Origin: Clarkia xantiana subsp. parviflora
Lineage: Eukaryota > Streptophyta > Magnoliopsida > Myrtales > Onagraceae
Assembly (NCBI GenBank): GCA_036873135.1
Contig: JAPTYO010000007.1
Span: 22,736,763-22,800,762 of the forward strand
Direction of reading: 5' to 3'
DNA length: 64,000 bases
The notes beneath the pieces are model-generated. The model saw only the letters and a program-made list of their open reading frames with translations. It made no database searches and was not told the DNA's origin. Position numbers and translations under genes: made by a program. Positions 37,807 through 49,239 of this stretch are shown here, one piece after another. Position 1 is the stretch's first letter, and every line of letters starts with the position of its first letter.

Positions 37807-38965
37807 GCATTTGTAATATGTCTATGTCTACTCACTCCGGATTTAACCGGAGAGGTCTGAAATTTAAAAAGTTAACAACAGAGGTCTGAAATTTCATTTT
37901 TGTTGAAATTTAGTTTTCCATCCAATTTTTTTGTCAAATTTAACAGAACCACGTGAAATGACTGAATTACCCATTTGCAATATTTTAGCCAATTTTACAG
38001 GCACACCGGTGATGGAGGGGCAATTTTGGTATTATGTTTTTAAGTGGGGCACGTGACCAAATCCCGTCACATTTAACGGAAAAAATTGACGGAGATCTCT
38101 GTTATCAACAAAACTGAAATTTCAGACCTCTGTTATTAACTTTTTAAATTTCAGACCTCTCTGGTTAACATGGGTGATAGTTCAGACCTTTCATAGATTA
38201 TTAACCCTTATATTTATATTAATTTCCATCTGCACCGGTTCAATCCGACCATAAGAGATAATATTAACTAAGAATATTTTTCCATTCCAACCTCTCAACC
38301 GAGTTTGAAGTTCTTAATTCTTACCTTTTAGTTAAAAATTAAGGGACTCTCTTCATATCTAAACTAATTTCCGCCCATACCATATCAGTCCGTCATGCCC
38401 TTATGAATATTTTTTATATTCTAGATTCTCAATTGAAATTCAAACTCCCATGATATTTACATACCTTCTATGTTGTTATATTGTGAAGACTATTAGGGGT
38501 ACATTATTATGTATGCATACACACACTCACAAAAAATAAGCTGAACTACCTACGTACGTACCCATATTTCCTCTCCATGCAATAGGCCATATTGGAGAGG
38601 CAAGTATCATCGATATCCATAATCCAAGCATCCTTGCCATCTCGACAGACCTCAATCTCATCCACGTACCTTATAATCTCCTCTACAACAGCATCGATGT
38701 CTCGATGGTATTGCCCGCTAGTCACGTATCTCTCCACGTGGCGGTGGCACCAGTTAGGAACTGCGGGCCATGCTCGGAAATTGTTCGCTTCAACCGCTAA
38801 CCGCCAACTTAGATAATCAGAGTCGGAATCAGAATCAGAATCAGAATCAGAGTTGTCGTGTAATGGTGGTTTCTTACTATGAAAAATTGTCTTGGAGAGT
38901 AGGATGAAGGATATGGGTATTATAAGTAGCAACACCAATATCATCTCTTGTATGCACAAGAACAT
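36082..38965 (-). CDS. HAD class IIIB acid phosphatase (VSP-like), copy B
   Basis: Three exons, in transcript order 38965-38562, 36573-36361 and 36259-36082, giving 264 aa. It is nearly the same protein as copy A: the same hydrophobic N-terminus, a Ser-Asp run two residues longer, and DIDDT (motif I), FFITGRDE, YKS and GDQWSD intact. Changes from A include WIMDIDDTCLSN for WILDIDDTCLTN and an extra Cys in the EVCRDGKD loop. Exon 2 is almost identical to that of A. The expected role is a secreted or membrane-anchored phosphomonoesterase or storage-type protein. Intron 1 (36574-38561) lacks the Helitron of A but holds a 74-bp TA run and a foldback element, and intron 2 carries a micro-insertion absent from A. 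The TATA box is at 39021-39033. Confidence 0.9.
36297..36311 (+). mobile_element. Micro-retroinsertion TGGC-A10 in phosphatase B intron 2
   Basis: TGGC plus A10 and C lies between two perfect GATGAATAAT copies (36287-36296, 36312-36321). The same intron of copy A reads AACTGATCAATACGGTGTAA in a single run, the empty site. Confidence 0.75.
37203..37224 (-). mobile_element. Micro-retroinsertion, poly-T/GTAAA
   Basis: A T run followed by GTAAA (reverse: TTTAC plus poly-A) lies between perfect AAAACTAATTGA copies (37191-37202, 37225-37236), in intron 1 of phosphatase B. Confidence 0.6.
37730..37803. repeat. (AT)n microsatellite, 74 bp
   Basis: Uninterrupted AT/TA dinucleotide run in intron 1 of phosphatase B. 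Confidence 0.95.
37831..38195. mobile_element. Foldback MITE in phosphatase B intron 1
   Basis: GGAGAGGTCTGAAATTTAAA..GTTAACAACAGAGGTCTGAAATTTCA on the left returns inverted on the right as TGAAATTTCAGACCTCTGTTATTAAC and TTTAAATTTCAGACCTCTCT. It lies directly beside the AT run. Target duplication not resolved. Confidence 0.65.
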
Positions 38966-39060
38966 CTTGGTGTCTTAAGGCAAATGTAGTAATGGACCGA
39001 TTTTCAATAAGAAGATTATGCATGCTATTTATACACACATTCTAGAAAATTAGGTACGTC

Positions 39061-39120
<60 letters not shown>

Positions 39121-41315
39121 CATTTTATTTGTTATTGGTAAACATCTGATTTATTGGTCGACTACCGTAACATGTCCAGATCACGATACGTGACACACAA
39201 AAATTGTCAGCTATGAAAGTTACGAAGTTTTCAATAACGAATAAAATGTATTTTATAATGAATAAATATTTGTAAGAAAAAAAAATCCGATATATATATA
39301 TTTAAAAAATTAACGGAATATTTATTTCTTATTTTACATGTAAGACCTAGATTTATGTGGATCTTATAATGCAAGCTAAAAAAGAATAGCAGCTGGAACC
39401 AGATCGAAAAAAGGAGGAGACAAGACAAATAACGAAGTGAATGCCTCTAATCCTCCATGCTCGATTATATGCATACCCGATTTTTGTTTATTTTTTTTCA
39501 TTTGGTAAAGCTCATTCAAAGTATAGTGATAGTGATGTGATATTTTACCAAAAAATTGTGATGTTATGATCTTTTCATGTCTCATGACTCATCTATATAT
39601 TTGTTATGTAGTGCTTCTTCTAGGATGAATGATAGCTTAAGCACAATTGCTTTACTTATGTTATTATTACTATGCTACTAATATTAGTTTATTATTTTCT
39701 TTTGTCTTTTACATATGTTGTTCATGTGATGATCTTTATTACAAAAAATAACATAATTTTAATCCTTTGTGGTTTCTTTATTATTGATTTTGGATCGAAG
39801 TATTGTATGTTTTGCACGTATTCTTAACCGTCCGTACTAAGTTTTTAATTTTATCCCCCGAAGTTTCGGTTTAGGGTCATTTTAATTTGCTTGGTTCTTA
39901 AACAATATTTCCCAAAAAAAATCTAAATTGTCAATTTAACTGAATTGAGTATAGAAATGACAAACATTATTACTATGTATTTAACTCATAATTAAAACCT
40001 CAAATATGAATTCCCGATAGTACCGATTTTAAACATATATATGTCCAAATCATTATTTCCTGTATTCATTTTTCAAAATATTATCCAATGTCAGATTTTA
40101 CCTCCGACGACATTATTAAATCATTTTATTCATTTCGGGCGTGAAAAGACAACTCTTAGTCTACATATCATTATTTAATTAATCTATTCGATCATATGGA
40201 AAACTATACATTAAATTAATATATAGATAACCACATAGGGATTGGAATTCTCTTTATTTATTTTTATTCTTATTAGATCATGTATATTTTTTTTTTGTGT
40301 GTGGTTCGAAGCAATTCTCCATACCAATAATCCTTTAGGTACATATAAAATTATACGTTGAATTTCGATAGAGATCAGACAAATCACGATCGAGTTCTTT
40401 ATATGGGACCAGTCACCGTAGATATTATTATTCGACTGTTCGAAGATGGATTATGCAAAATATATTACTTAAAAAAGGTCTAAATCAATGAAGAATATTA
40501 TGCAAAATAATTTATTCCAGTAGCGCATATTTCAAACGATAAGATAAAACGTGAAATCGTATGAAGATTGTTATGATTATTATAAGTTAAATGATATAGA
40601 AAATGCAAGTGCTAATTCTAATACTGCTCAAGTAACGCCTAATAAAAAATATAAAATAAAAATAAACAAAGATACTAAATATAGAACTATTGTGACACAT
40701 TACCCACAAAATCAGTGAGATATCTATCAAAACTATTCATCAGTGCTGGAATGATTTTAGTACAATTATTCAACCTTGGAACAAACATGGAAATGGAGCA
40801 ATTCAAGCAGCTCAATCAATTCACCACCCAAACAAATCAAGAGCTTGCTTAAACATTAATTATACAATCAACAATAACCGAACAAAAAGAGCTCATGGAA
40901 GATTATTTTTACTTATGAGTCTTGCAACCGTTAAATAGTGAGTATAAATTAGAGTAAATAAAAAGAATTTTATTTTAGGAGACTCGAGGCTTCTAACACC
41001 TTCTAAATCCGGAGTTTTAACCATTAAATGTCAACGATAGATCACATATGACTTAATTCATCTAGTTATCATGCTCGTTCTGATTCGTGCCTGTGCTAAA
41101 TCTGGTCAACTAGTCTAGAAGACTATGATTGGGATGAGCCCCGTTTGGGTGAGCCTCATGACTCACCCTAACCGATAAAAAATCTAAATCAACCATATCT
41201 TAATTGACCAACTAGAGGGCTCGCGTTGACTAATGGTTATTATAGACAGTCTCCCGGACCACGTGACTAGAGCTGGCACAGATCGAGCCAGGATGAGTCA
41301 TTAAGTAGGCGAAAT
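38966..41315. other. Phosphatase B 5' flank, duplicated with A
   Basis: Holds the TATA box (39021-39033), a long TA run (39066-39118) and, from 40110 to about 41240, sequence homologous to 29230-30070 upstream of phosphatase A. 39120-40110 is AT-rich with no counterpart identified and no gene. Confidence 0.6.
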
Positions 41316-42035
41316 TAGGTGTGGCAATTGCTGACACGACACGACGACACGATCTGACACGGACCTGCTTTTTTTTCGTGTCTTGATCTACACGAAAATC
41401 TGACCGTGTCTGATAGATCTGTGACACGACTAGACACATTTTTAGGCAAGTCTGTGTAGATCTGATCTGTAGGTCCACGATAGACACGCATCGACACGAC
41501 TTATTTGAAACTTAATATTTATATAAAGACCAATAATTTTGCCAAATATATATATAATGATCAATAATAATTTTAAAAATATTGCAACTATTTAGTACAT
41601 TAATCTATTAAAAAAAAACTTATAATATGATTTCATGTGCTAGCTTCAAGATAACTTGAAATTTAGATATCGGCTTATTTTGTCTGTAATGTTCGATTTT
41701 TTTTATATTTAAGTAATTTATTTTATGAACTTATTATTTGTATAATGAGGAGATCCAATTATTTGTCAAAATATGGTGGTGCTTGATTTATGATGATTTT
41801 GTAACATTTATAAAAGTTTTGGGCTAAAAAGTGTAATATTTGTTTGGTGTAAAAACAAAATTATGTGTCTCGTGTTCGTGTTCTGTGTGACACGATATCT
41901 GCCATCTCCCGTGTGTCACGAGATCTGCTTGTGTCATATTTAAAGTGATCTGTTTAGACACGAGAGATCTGTTGACACGTGTGTCACTAGTGACACGTCA
42001 CGAATCGACACGACACGACCTGTTTGTCACCCCTA
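41316..42035. mobile_element. Non-autonomous hAT element (720 bp), perfect 8-bp TSD
   Basis: It starts TAGGTGTGGCAATTG and ends CCTGTTTGTCACCCCTA (imperfect inverted ends) between two GGCGAAAT copies (41308-41315, 42036-42043). Both terminal regions are packed with GACACGA / TCGTGTC words in opposite orientation. The middle is AT-rich and non-coding. Confidence 0.82.
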
Positions 42036-42339
42036 GGCGAAATCGAGTCATGTTTAACTAATAGATCACACTTCAAATAGTTAACCCTTTAAATATATAT
42101 TTTTTAAAGAAAAAAACTTATTTCTAAATATTAGAGCGTCATAGTTAAAAATATATATTATATGTAAAAGTAAAACTACGAAATAAGAAACCTCACTTTT
42201 TTGTTTTATTCTTTTCGGAAACGTACAAACCTAAGGCAAGCTTCTCATGACTCAGATTTTTTACGTCATTTCCTTAACACTTTCCTTTAATAATAATTGA
42301 CCTATATGATGAATAGAAGTTATGGTTAAAATGGTCAAG

Positions 42340-42725
42340 TGCATGCACCATGTGTATGAACGAACATATTGGTAAGGTAAATGTATACTAAAGGACCGAT
42401 ATTTTTTTTTTATTTTTTTTTTTTGCCAACATATATACTAAAAGACCGATATATACATGGTATTTCTAAAGGCATTATCCTAATATATACACTTTAATGG
42501 AAGATCAATTTGGAGGTCTCCTTTCTAATTAGGCACGTGGAAATTATAGATTTTTTTTTTTTTTTTCATTTTATTTGTTATTAAATCATTTTATACATTT
42601 CGGATGTGAAAGGAATACTCTATAACTATCTATATATAATATAATATAATATATTATATATAGTCTATATCATTACCCACTAATCTATTGGATCATGTGG
42701 AAAACTATACATTGGTTATTTTTTT
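42340..42725 (-). pseudogene. Ghost 5' end of a fourth acid phosphatase copy
   Basis: GAACATATTGGTAAGGTAAATG..ACTAAAGGACCGATAT matches the ATG region and leader of copy A (GAACATATTGG...ACTAATGGACCGATAT). CATTTTATTTGTTATTAAATCATTTTATACATTTCGG and the ATCTATTGGATCATGTGGAAAACTA stretch match its upstream flank at 29220-29330. GTGCATGCACCATG resembles the exon 1 start of copy C. On the minus strand the frame stops after about ten codons. No phosphatase coding follows, so only promoter and first codons remain. Confidence 0.6.
42403..42433 (-). mobile_element. Micro-retroinsertion poly-T/GCCAACA
   Basis: A T-rich run (one A) ending TTGCCAACA lies between TATACTAAAGGACCGATAT (42384-42402) and TATACTAAAAGACCGATAT (42434-42452), 19 bp with one mismatch. 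The homologous leader of phosphatase A has the target once only. Confidence 0.72.
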
Positions 42726-44675
42726 TTTTATATATATATAGGTCACCACATTAGAGTTCTATTTATTTATTTATTTATTTTTATTCTCATGTTATTATTT
42801 GATTCTTCAGGAAGGTAGAGTCTTTCTTTTTATTTTTTCTGTAATATATAAAAGGAATTACCTAGTACTGGCAATTATATGCTCATTTTGATTAGGTCTG
42901 CTAATTTTTTTTGCCATGATTAGGTCTGCTAATTAATTAAGATTTTAGATCCTTATCTGGAATTTGTTAGGATACTTTAAAAGTATTCATGCTTTAAACT
43001 AATTTTTGCAAATATTTTATTTATAATTTTACCTAAAAATTTGTAAAATTAAACTGAATAATCACAATGTTTATAAAAGTGAATTTTAAGATTTTTTTTT
43101 ATTTAAATGTTAAGATTTACATTGTAGAAAATAAAAATAACAGTTTTTAAAAAAACACAAAAAAAAAAAAAAATCGGAGGCAAAAATGAAAATAAAATAA
43201 TTACTAATAAGAGACAAAGTATAATGCTCTTAAAATTGAAGGATTAAATTATAAATAAAAATAATTTCTAAACAAAAATAATGCATGAAAGCACCAATAC
43301 TTTAAAATGAAGATAGACAAACCGGTTCTTAATACAACAATAACTAACAAAATGTCCTTAAAAAATATAAATATGAACTATCTTAATGAACCTTCTAGGT
43401 TTTAAATTTTTTGATGGTCAAGGTCTGTGTTCAGATCCAATATTAGGATGGGAATCTGACTAATATTTTTCGAGTCAACACTAAAATAACCCGAATCCTG
43501 GTCAATCTCTGACCAGGGTCTAGCCAAAAATTAACATTCCTAATCCCGACAATGTTCGGACTCTCATATTCATCTGCTAATATATATATATACATCAACC
43601 ATTTGAACAACATGCATAAATTGATCCCGCTAACATAACACCATCAAAAACATCGTATAGTTAAGAGGTCGGCCCGTTATGCCCATAATATTTATTTCCC
43701 AAAGAAATAATTTTAATCAAGTAATCTGAGAGATTCAAACTTGTAAACCCGGAGTCTACAGTATAGGATTGAGCACTCTCAATAAGTATACTACCACCAC
43801 ATTATTATTATTATTATTATTTGATAATTTAGTTAATTTTGGGGTAATTCGACGTAGACCTGAGACCTCCATAGCATTAACAAATATATAGTTTATTTAT
43901 TCCATATATATAGTAGAAATTAAAAAAGAAACATTATATTAGTGATGGACTAACTTGAAAGTTGAAAGGCTTCTTCACAATATAAATTAGGAAACAAAAT
44001 TTTGTAAGTAGAGGCTTTTAATGTATTTTTTGGTTTAGAATTTTTTTCGAGTTCTCTATAAATCAAACTTACAAATGATTAAATTGTAAAAAGTTAGACA
44101 ATTTTTTTTCTAACATTTACTTTTAATTGATTTATAAACATTAGATAAATTGTTATATTTTAAAACCAATCATTATAATCTAAAGACCACAAATTATTAT
44201 TACTCTCATTTTATTCTTAACTTATATTGCTTATTTTTTTTTTCTAAAAATAATCATAAATGTATTAAAATTTATACAGAAACTTAAAATTTGAAAAAAA
44301 AAAAACTGAAAATTTATAATATTTTTGAAGGAAAATCTACTGTGGGATTTTTTTTTAAAGAACAATGCTTTTTTTTTTTAAGTTTGTTTATAATATTTTT
44401 TTAATAGATATATCTATATTTTTTATTTTTTAAAAGTAAAAAAAAATAATTAAAGGGTAAATCATCAAACTTTACAATTTGTGATTTTATAAAGTAATGA
44501 ATAACGGGTGTTGGCAAAAGTAATAATTTGAGTTTTTAACTAATAATAATAATAACTTGGCACATCTGCAACCGGTCTGGGCTGGGTCTCTTTTTTCCAC
44601 AACTCTAACGCTGTCCACTACATCCTTGAATTTCAATCATTAGGCCCAAGCCCAATACTTTGTAGTATTGTATGG
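42726..44675. other. AT-rich intergenic DNA
   Basis: Homopolymers, TATT and TTA strings and fragments such as 43795-43820 (ATT)n. No gene or defined element except the micro-insertion at 42907. Confidence 0.55.
42907..42916 (-). mobile_element. Micro-retroinsertion TTTTTTGCCA (10 nt)
   Basis: Ten bases, the reverse complement of TGGC plus A6, lie between two perfect 18-bp copies TGATTAGGTCTGCTAATT (42889-42906, 42917-42934). The duplication is longer than the insert. Confidence 0.72.
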
Positions 44676-45307
44676 TGATGGGTATAAGTCCGATTCAGAT
44701 TCGTTTTATATTATTCGGACTTCGTTTACGCGTAAAATTTCACCAAACGGTCTCGAATTATTCACCCGCGAGTACTAAAAAGTCCGGGGCACGCGCGTAC
44801 GCGCCCCGGATTTGCACTGCGTCCGGATTGTCCCGACACCCCGGACCTCCCGGGATCCTCGCGATACTCCGGAACGGTCCGGATTACTCCTCTTGGTGAC
44901 GTACAAACCCCTACGCAAACACTACACGTGCAGACCCTCCCGATGTCAGCTTTACACCCGTCTACGCCCGGTTCATACTTTACATTAAACTGGCGTTGGA
45001 CCGCTCAAAACCGGGTTCGAGTTGGAAAACTCCTATTTAAGGGATTCCACTCTCCCATTTCCCGACTAAGTTGACAGCGGAAGCTCTGACCTCTCTCTTA
45101 CTTTCTCTCTCTAAATTACCTCGCTTAAGCTTCGGAGAGGGTTCATCGCACTCCACCCCCCTGCGTGGTGTGCGATACTGCCCCTCGCGCAGGTATACGG
45201 AGACGCATGAGCTCCGACACGTGCAAAGACCCGACAAGTGAGTAACCTGAGGCATCTTCCCGAGTCAATACTAGGATCCGACATTCCGTCCAGTCCGGGT
45301 CCCAACA
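44676..45307 (+). mobile_element. Solo LTR, Gypsy/Tat-like (about 632 bp)
   Basis: GC-rich island with TGATGGG start and CCCAACA end, flanked by TATGG (44671) and TATGA (45308). It contains a TATA-like CCTATTTAAGGG, a CTCTCTCTTACTTTCTCTCTCT leader, TTAAGCTTCGGAGAGGG and a GCGCAGGTATACGG junction in the same order as the LTR at the left edge of the window. No coding. The 5-bp duplication has one mismatch, so the ends may be off by a few bases. Confidence 0.6.
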
Positions 45308-45398
45308 TATGACACATTATCATAAGCCTGAACAATTTTTTATTTTTATTTTTATTTGTTTCCACGGAATGGTTTAGGAGTATTACCCGTAATATGCT

Positions 45399-45442
<44 letters not shown>

Positions 45443-45501
45443 TTTTACTTGTATCGGGTCGGCTAATGATGATCATAAAAAAATCAATTTATAGAATCTT
45501 A

Positions 45502-46284
45502 GGGGGCGTTTGGATGGACGTAATGTGAGATTACAAGTAATGTGAGCTGTAAATGTGAGATTACTTGAAATGTTATATTACAATGTTTGGTTGTGCTGTA
45601 ATGTGGAGTGTGTTAGATTACAATGTTTGGTATGTGTTGTAATGTGCATTGCAATGTGACTTTATTATTATTATTATATTAATTTATAGAGAGTATATTA
45701 TATCTTAACATGATAAGATTTAAAAAAGAAAATATATTTTGACAACAACAAGTTTATGTTTTGTGGTTAATACTATAGTCATTTATAAATTATAAAAATA
45801 AAATATGTAAACTCATAATATGCACAACTATTAAAATTCTAATAGTTAAAACATTATATGTAGTTTTATAAGACATTTTTCATAAAAAAATGCATTGAAA
45901 AGACTTTACTCATTTTATATGAACATCATGTGTATTATTATTTATTATAATGAGTTATGAAGTAGATAAAAAATAAATAAAAAAACTACTAATTATAACA
46001 AAATTATTATCATAATAAGTTATAATGATAATACAAAGTATTTTGTCTATTTAATAAATATTAATAAAAATAATAACACTCCGTAATGTTGGACGTAATC
46101 TCAGATTACATCCGTTTTTTGATGTAATCTCACATTACATTGAATAGAGTTTGGACATAGTATGAGATTACAATGAACATTACAATGCACATTATGTCGT
46201 TTGGCAACCAAACAACGTAATGTTGATGTAATGTGGGACGTAATGTGAGATTACATCTCACATTACATCCATCCAAACACCCCG
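45502..46284. mobile_element. Tourist/Harbinger-like MITE (783 bp)
   Basis: The ends are GGGGGCGTTTGGATGGACGT and ATCCATCCAAACACCCCG, an inverted repeat of the GGGBNNTTTGG class, between TTA duplications (45499-45501, 46285-46287). The subterminal regions repeat ATGTGAGATTACA / TGTAATCTCACAT many times. Non-coding AT-rich centre. Confidence 0.75.
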
Positions 46285-46432
46285 TTAGTTCAGTGGGGTT
46301 TGACTTCCTGATATTTTGACTAAACGGGTGACGAGTTGAAACACTGAACTATATTTCATGGTGGGTAATACCGATGAATTTATGACAAACCCTTTTTACG
46401 AAAGTACTCAATTGGTACATACATAGTCATAA

Positions 46433-46953
46433 GGGAAAAGAACCTATTTACTGTCTCAAGTTTGCCTCATGTTTCAGTTTGGTGTCTGACGTTTAAATTG
46501 AGTGTCTCAGGTTTCATTTTGGTTGAAATTTGGTGTCTCAATGTGATTACTTTAGAGAAGTCAATCCCGACGAAACCGACTGTCATATCTGAGCTCCCAA
46601 GCATGCTCCATTCTCGTCACTTTGTCGGGACCATCACCTAAGAAGTTGGCCACATTTTCCCAAGTAAATCATGCTTTGTTGTCGCTCGAAATCGCTCTGC
46701 TGGAAACTTTTTTTTTTTTTTTTATGTTCAACTTTTGGGTGAAATTTGACAATTTTGTGAAAAGTAAAAAGTGATGGATTATAAGTGGGTGAGTCGGTTG
46801 ATGAAAATGGTTGAAAAAAGAGGAAAATACGGGCGGAGACACCAAATTTTAACAAAAATGAAACATGTGACAGTCCATATATCAACACTTTAATCCTGAG
46901 ACACCAAACTGAAACATTAAGTAAACTTGAGACACTAAATAAGTTATTTTCCC
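46433..46953. mobile_element. Mutator-type MITE (521 bp), perfect 9-bp TSD
   Basis: GGGAAAAGAACCTATTTACT...AGTTATTTTCCC, with inverted arms including GTCTCAAGTTT / AAACTTGAGAC and GAGACACCAAA. Flanked by perfect TAGTCATAA at 46424-46432 and 46954-46962. It inserted about 50 bp beyond the phosphatase C stop codon. Confidence 0.85.
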
Positions 46954-47005
46954 TAGTCATAAACACGAGGACGAGCAGTTTACGAGCAGTTTGATTTGAT
47001 GATAT

Positions 47006-49139
47006 TCAAGAAACATAATACATCGGATTTGGTATTTTGAAAGTCCTGTTGCCCACGAATTCACCTTGGAGGTCACTCCATTGGTCACCCACATTACCCC
47101 ATATTCTGTAACCTTCTTCCACCAATTGCCTACGAATGTTGGATTTATACCTCACTGCATTAACACCCTTGTTTTCTGGAGACCTGCAATATAACTTATA
47201 ATTAGTTAACACTATCAAATAAATTGCTAGCCAAATATTTGCACCCTCACAAAAAAAAAAAAAAAAAATAGTTGGATTTTTTTTTTTTTAAGAGTTTGCT
47301 AACTCAAATTTCATATGTGTACAAATTGCTCATTTGGATTTCCGTTTAATTTGAAATAAAATGAGTCACGTGCTCAACATATGATGAAATAAAAACACGG
47401 TAAAATTGCTAGCTGATATTTGTACGATCGAACAAATTGTTAGATAATGTTTATGCAATCTAATAAATTGCTAGATAATGTTTATGCAATATAAATTTCT
47501 AACTGATATTTGAAAAGTTAAACAAATAAATAACTATTTTTCTCATTAGATATTCTGCACATGATTAACTCCGTCCAAAAATGATAAAAATCCTAACATT
47601 ATAGCTAGTAAACTATACGCATGAGATAACTAGGCTATCAACAATTTAAAATATAAACTCAAGCCAATAATTTGTTCGTAAAAAGATCATCTAAAAGTTT
47701 ATTATTCACTATCAATGCAACTTGCAAGGGTAAACAAAGTCTAAAATATACATACAATAAATAAAATGAAATGAAATAGAGGACCTCATGAATAGTCGTT
47801 CATATTGGGTGAAGCCTTGGGTATCCAGGTTCAGAACCGTAACCTGTCCCAGTCTCTCCTTGTCCCTGCCCGTGATCAGGAACACCTTAAACCCACAGCC
47901 AATCAGCTTATTGTAAAGTCTTAGCACTGCAGGAATTGCTGGACACTCTCCTTTCTTCGCCCATGCTACGAACCCTGAACCCTCGAATGGCTCGCACCTT
48001 CTCTAGTCAATTACTTCATTGCATTAGCTATTGATGATGTGTCTATCTATTATAGGTAATACTAACCTTTCTAGTAAATACATTGGAAATATATATAACC
48101 AATGGTTTAAAATTTAGTATTAAATAAGAAGCTAAAAACAGTCCCACTATATAGGTCATGATTCATGTTGTTAGTCGATGAACCGGATTTAAATATTCAT
48201 ATTTAATGTCTCAACTATCACATTAATTAAAAAAATTCATCTTAAAATTAACGAAACAAAAACACGTTTTTAAGTATCAAATAAACATAAACCTTAATCA
48301 ATAAGTCTAATACTTTAGAAAATGGAAAATCAACATGTTTTTGTTGTTTAAAACACCAATTTTTTAACGCTAAAACCATTCGAAAAAAGTTGAAAGCAAC
48401 AAATCTGATTGTTGGTACACCAGATATCAAAATTTTAAAATTCAGGACGACGATTAGCAAATATGGTTAAATAGTTTTTTGGTACAAAATGTTTGACCAA
48501 AATTAGCTTTTGTTGCTAAATCTTTATTTTTTAGTAGACTTTTGGTGCAATACGTTTGCAGTTTGTAGATTTTTTATACATCCGTTAATTGACTGTATAG
48601 CACGTGTCTTGCACATGACCAACCCTCTAATTTTTTTTTAAAAAAAAATTCAGCTTTGTCCCCCAATTTTTTTTCCTAATTTATAAATCAGTTACTAAAC
48701 AATTTCAATCGGACCCATCTGTAAACGTATTGCACCAAAAGTCTAAAAAAAAGTTGTTGCACCAAAATCCAACTTTGGTTAAACATGTTTTGCACTAAAA
48801 TACCATTTAATTCTCAACAAATATAACCTAAAGTTGAGACCATTTTACGTACCCGAATCTCTTTTCCTTGTAATAGGCCAAGTTGGAGATGCAAGTGTCA
48901 TCAACGTCGAGGATCCAAGCATCCATGCCGTCTTCAGAGAGGGCAATTCCGTCCACGTATTTGATAATCTCCTCCACAATAGTGGCGGCGTCTTGGTCGT
49001 ACTGACCCTGTGTCATGTATCTCTCAACGTGGCGGTGGCACCAGTCAGGAACCGTGCGCCAACCTCTAATGTTGTTAGCCTCAACTGCTAGCCGCCAGCT
49101 CAGACAGGCTGAGTCGGATTCGGGATTGTCATGCACCAT
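47006..49139 (-). CDS. HAD class IIIB acid phosphatase, copy C, N-terminus lacking signal
   Basis: Three exons, in transcript order 49139-48853, 47997-47785 and 47183-47006, giving 225 aa from the first in-frame ATG. The catalytic part is intact: DVDDT (motif I), FLITGRDKE, YKS and GNVGDQWSD, ending IPNPMYYVS. Exons 2 and 3 have exactly the lengths of A and B, but the sequence is clearly more diverged (for example ECPAIPAVLRLYNKL). The frame upstream of the ATG stays open for about 32 codons and spells a hydrophobic stretch (YILLLQTCLISQIYIL), yet it has no ATG, so the secretory or anchor segment seems to have lost its start. Product may be cytosolic, or the gene may be decaying; a non-ATG start is possible. 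Intron 1 carries a MITE with a second MITE nested in it. Confidence 0.8.
48126..48846. mobile_element. Mutator-type MITE, copy 3, split by a nested element
   Basis: CTAAAAACAGTCCCACTATA...ACACGTTTTTAAGTATCAAATA...GATTAGCAAATAT belongs to the family found in the ZIP introns. After the nested element it resumes as AAAGTTGAGACCATTTT, the expected inverted end. It lies in phosphatase C intron 1, with the end 6 bp from the exon 1 donor. Confidence 0.65.
48465..48815. mobile_element. Nested foldback MITE (351 bp)
   Basis: Inverted arms GGTTAAATAGTTTTTTGGTA / TTGCACTAAAATACCATTTAATTC and GACTTTTGGTGCAATACGTT / AACGTATTGCACCAAAAGTC. 9-bp duplication AGCAAATAT (48456-48464) and AACAAATAT (48816-48824), one mismatch, so again Mutator-like. 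Confidence 0.68.
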
Positions 49140-49239
49140 GTTTATGAACCTCTTGTGAGCAAACCCAGAAGGCAAAATATAAATTTGGCTGATTAAACAA
49201 GTTTGTAGAAGGAGAATATATAGACATATTATATATTAA

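Noticed and set aside
44672..45365. Open frames in the GC-rich island
   Set aside because: They lie within an LTR and match no protein family.
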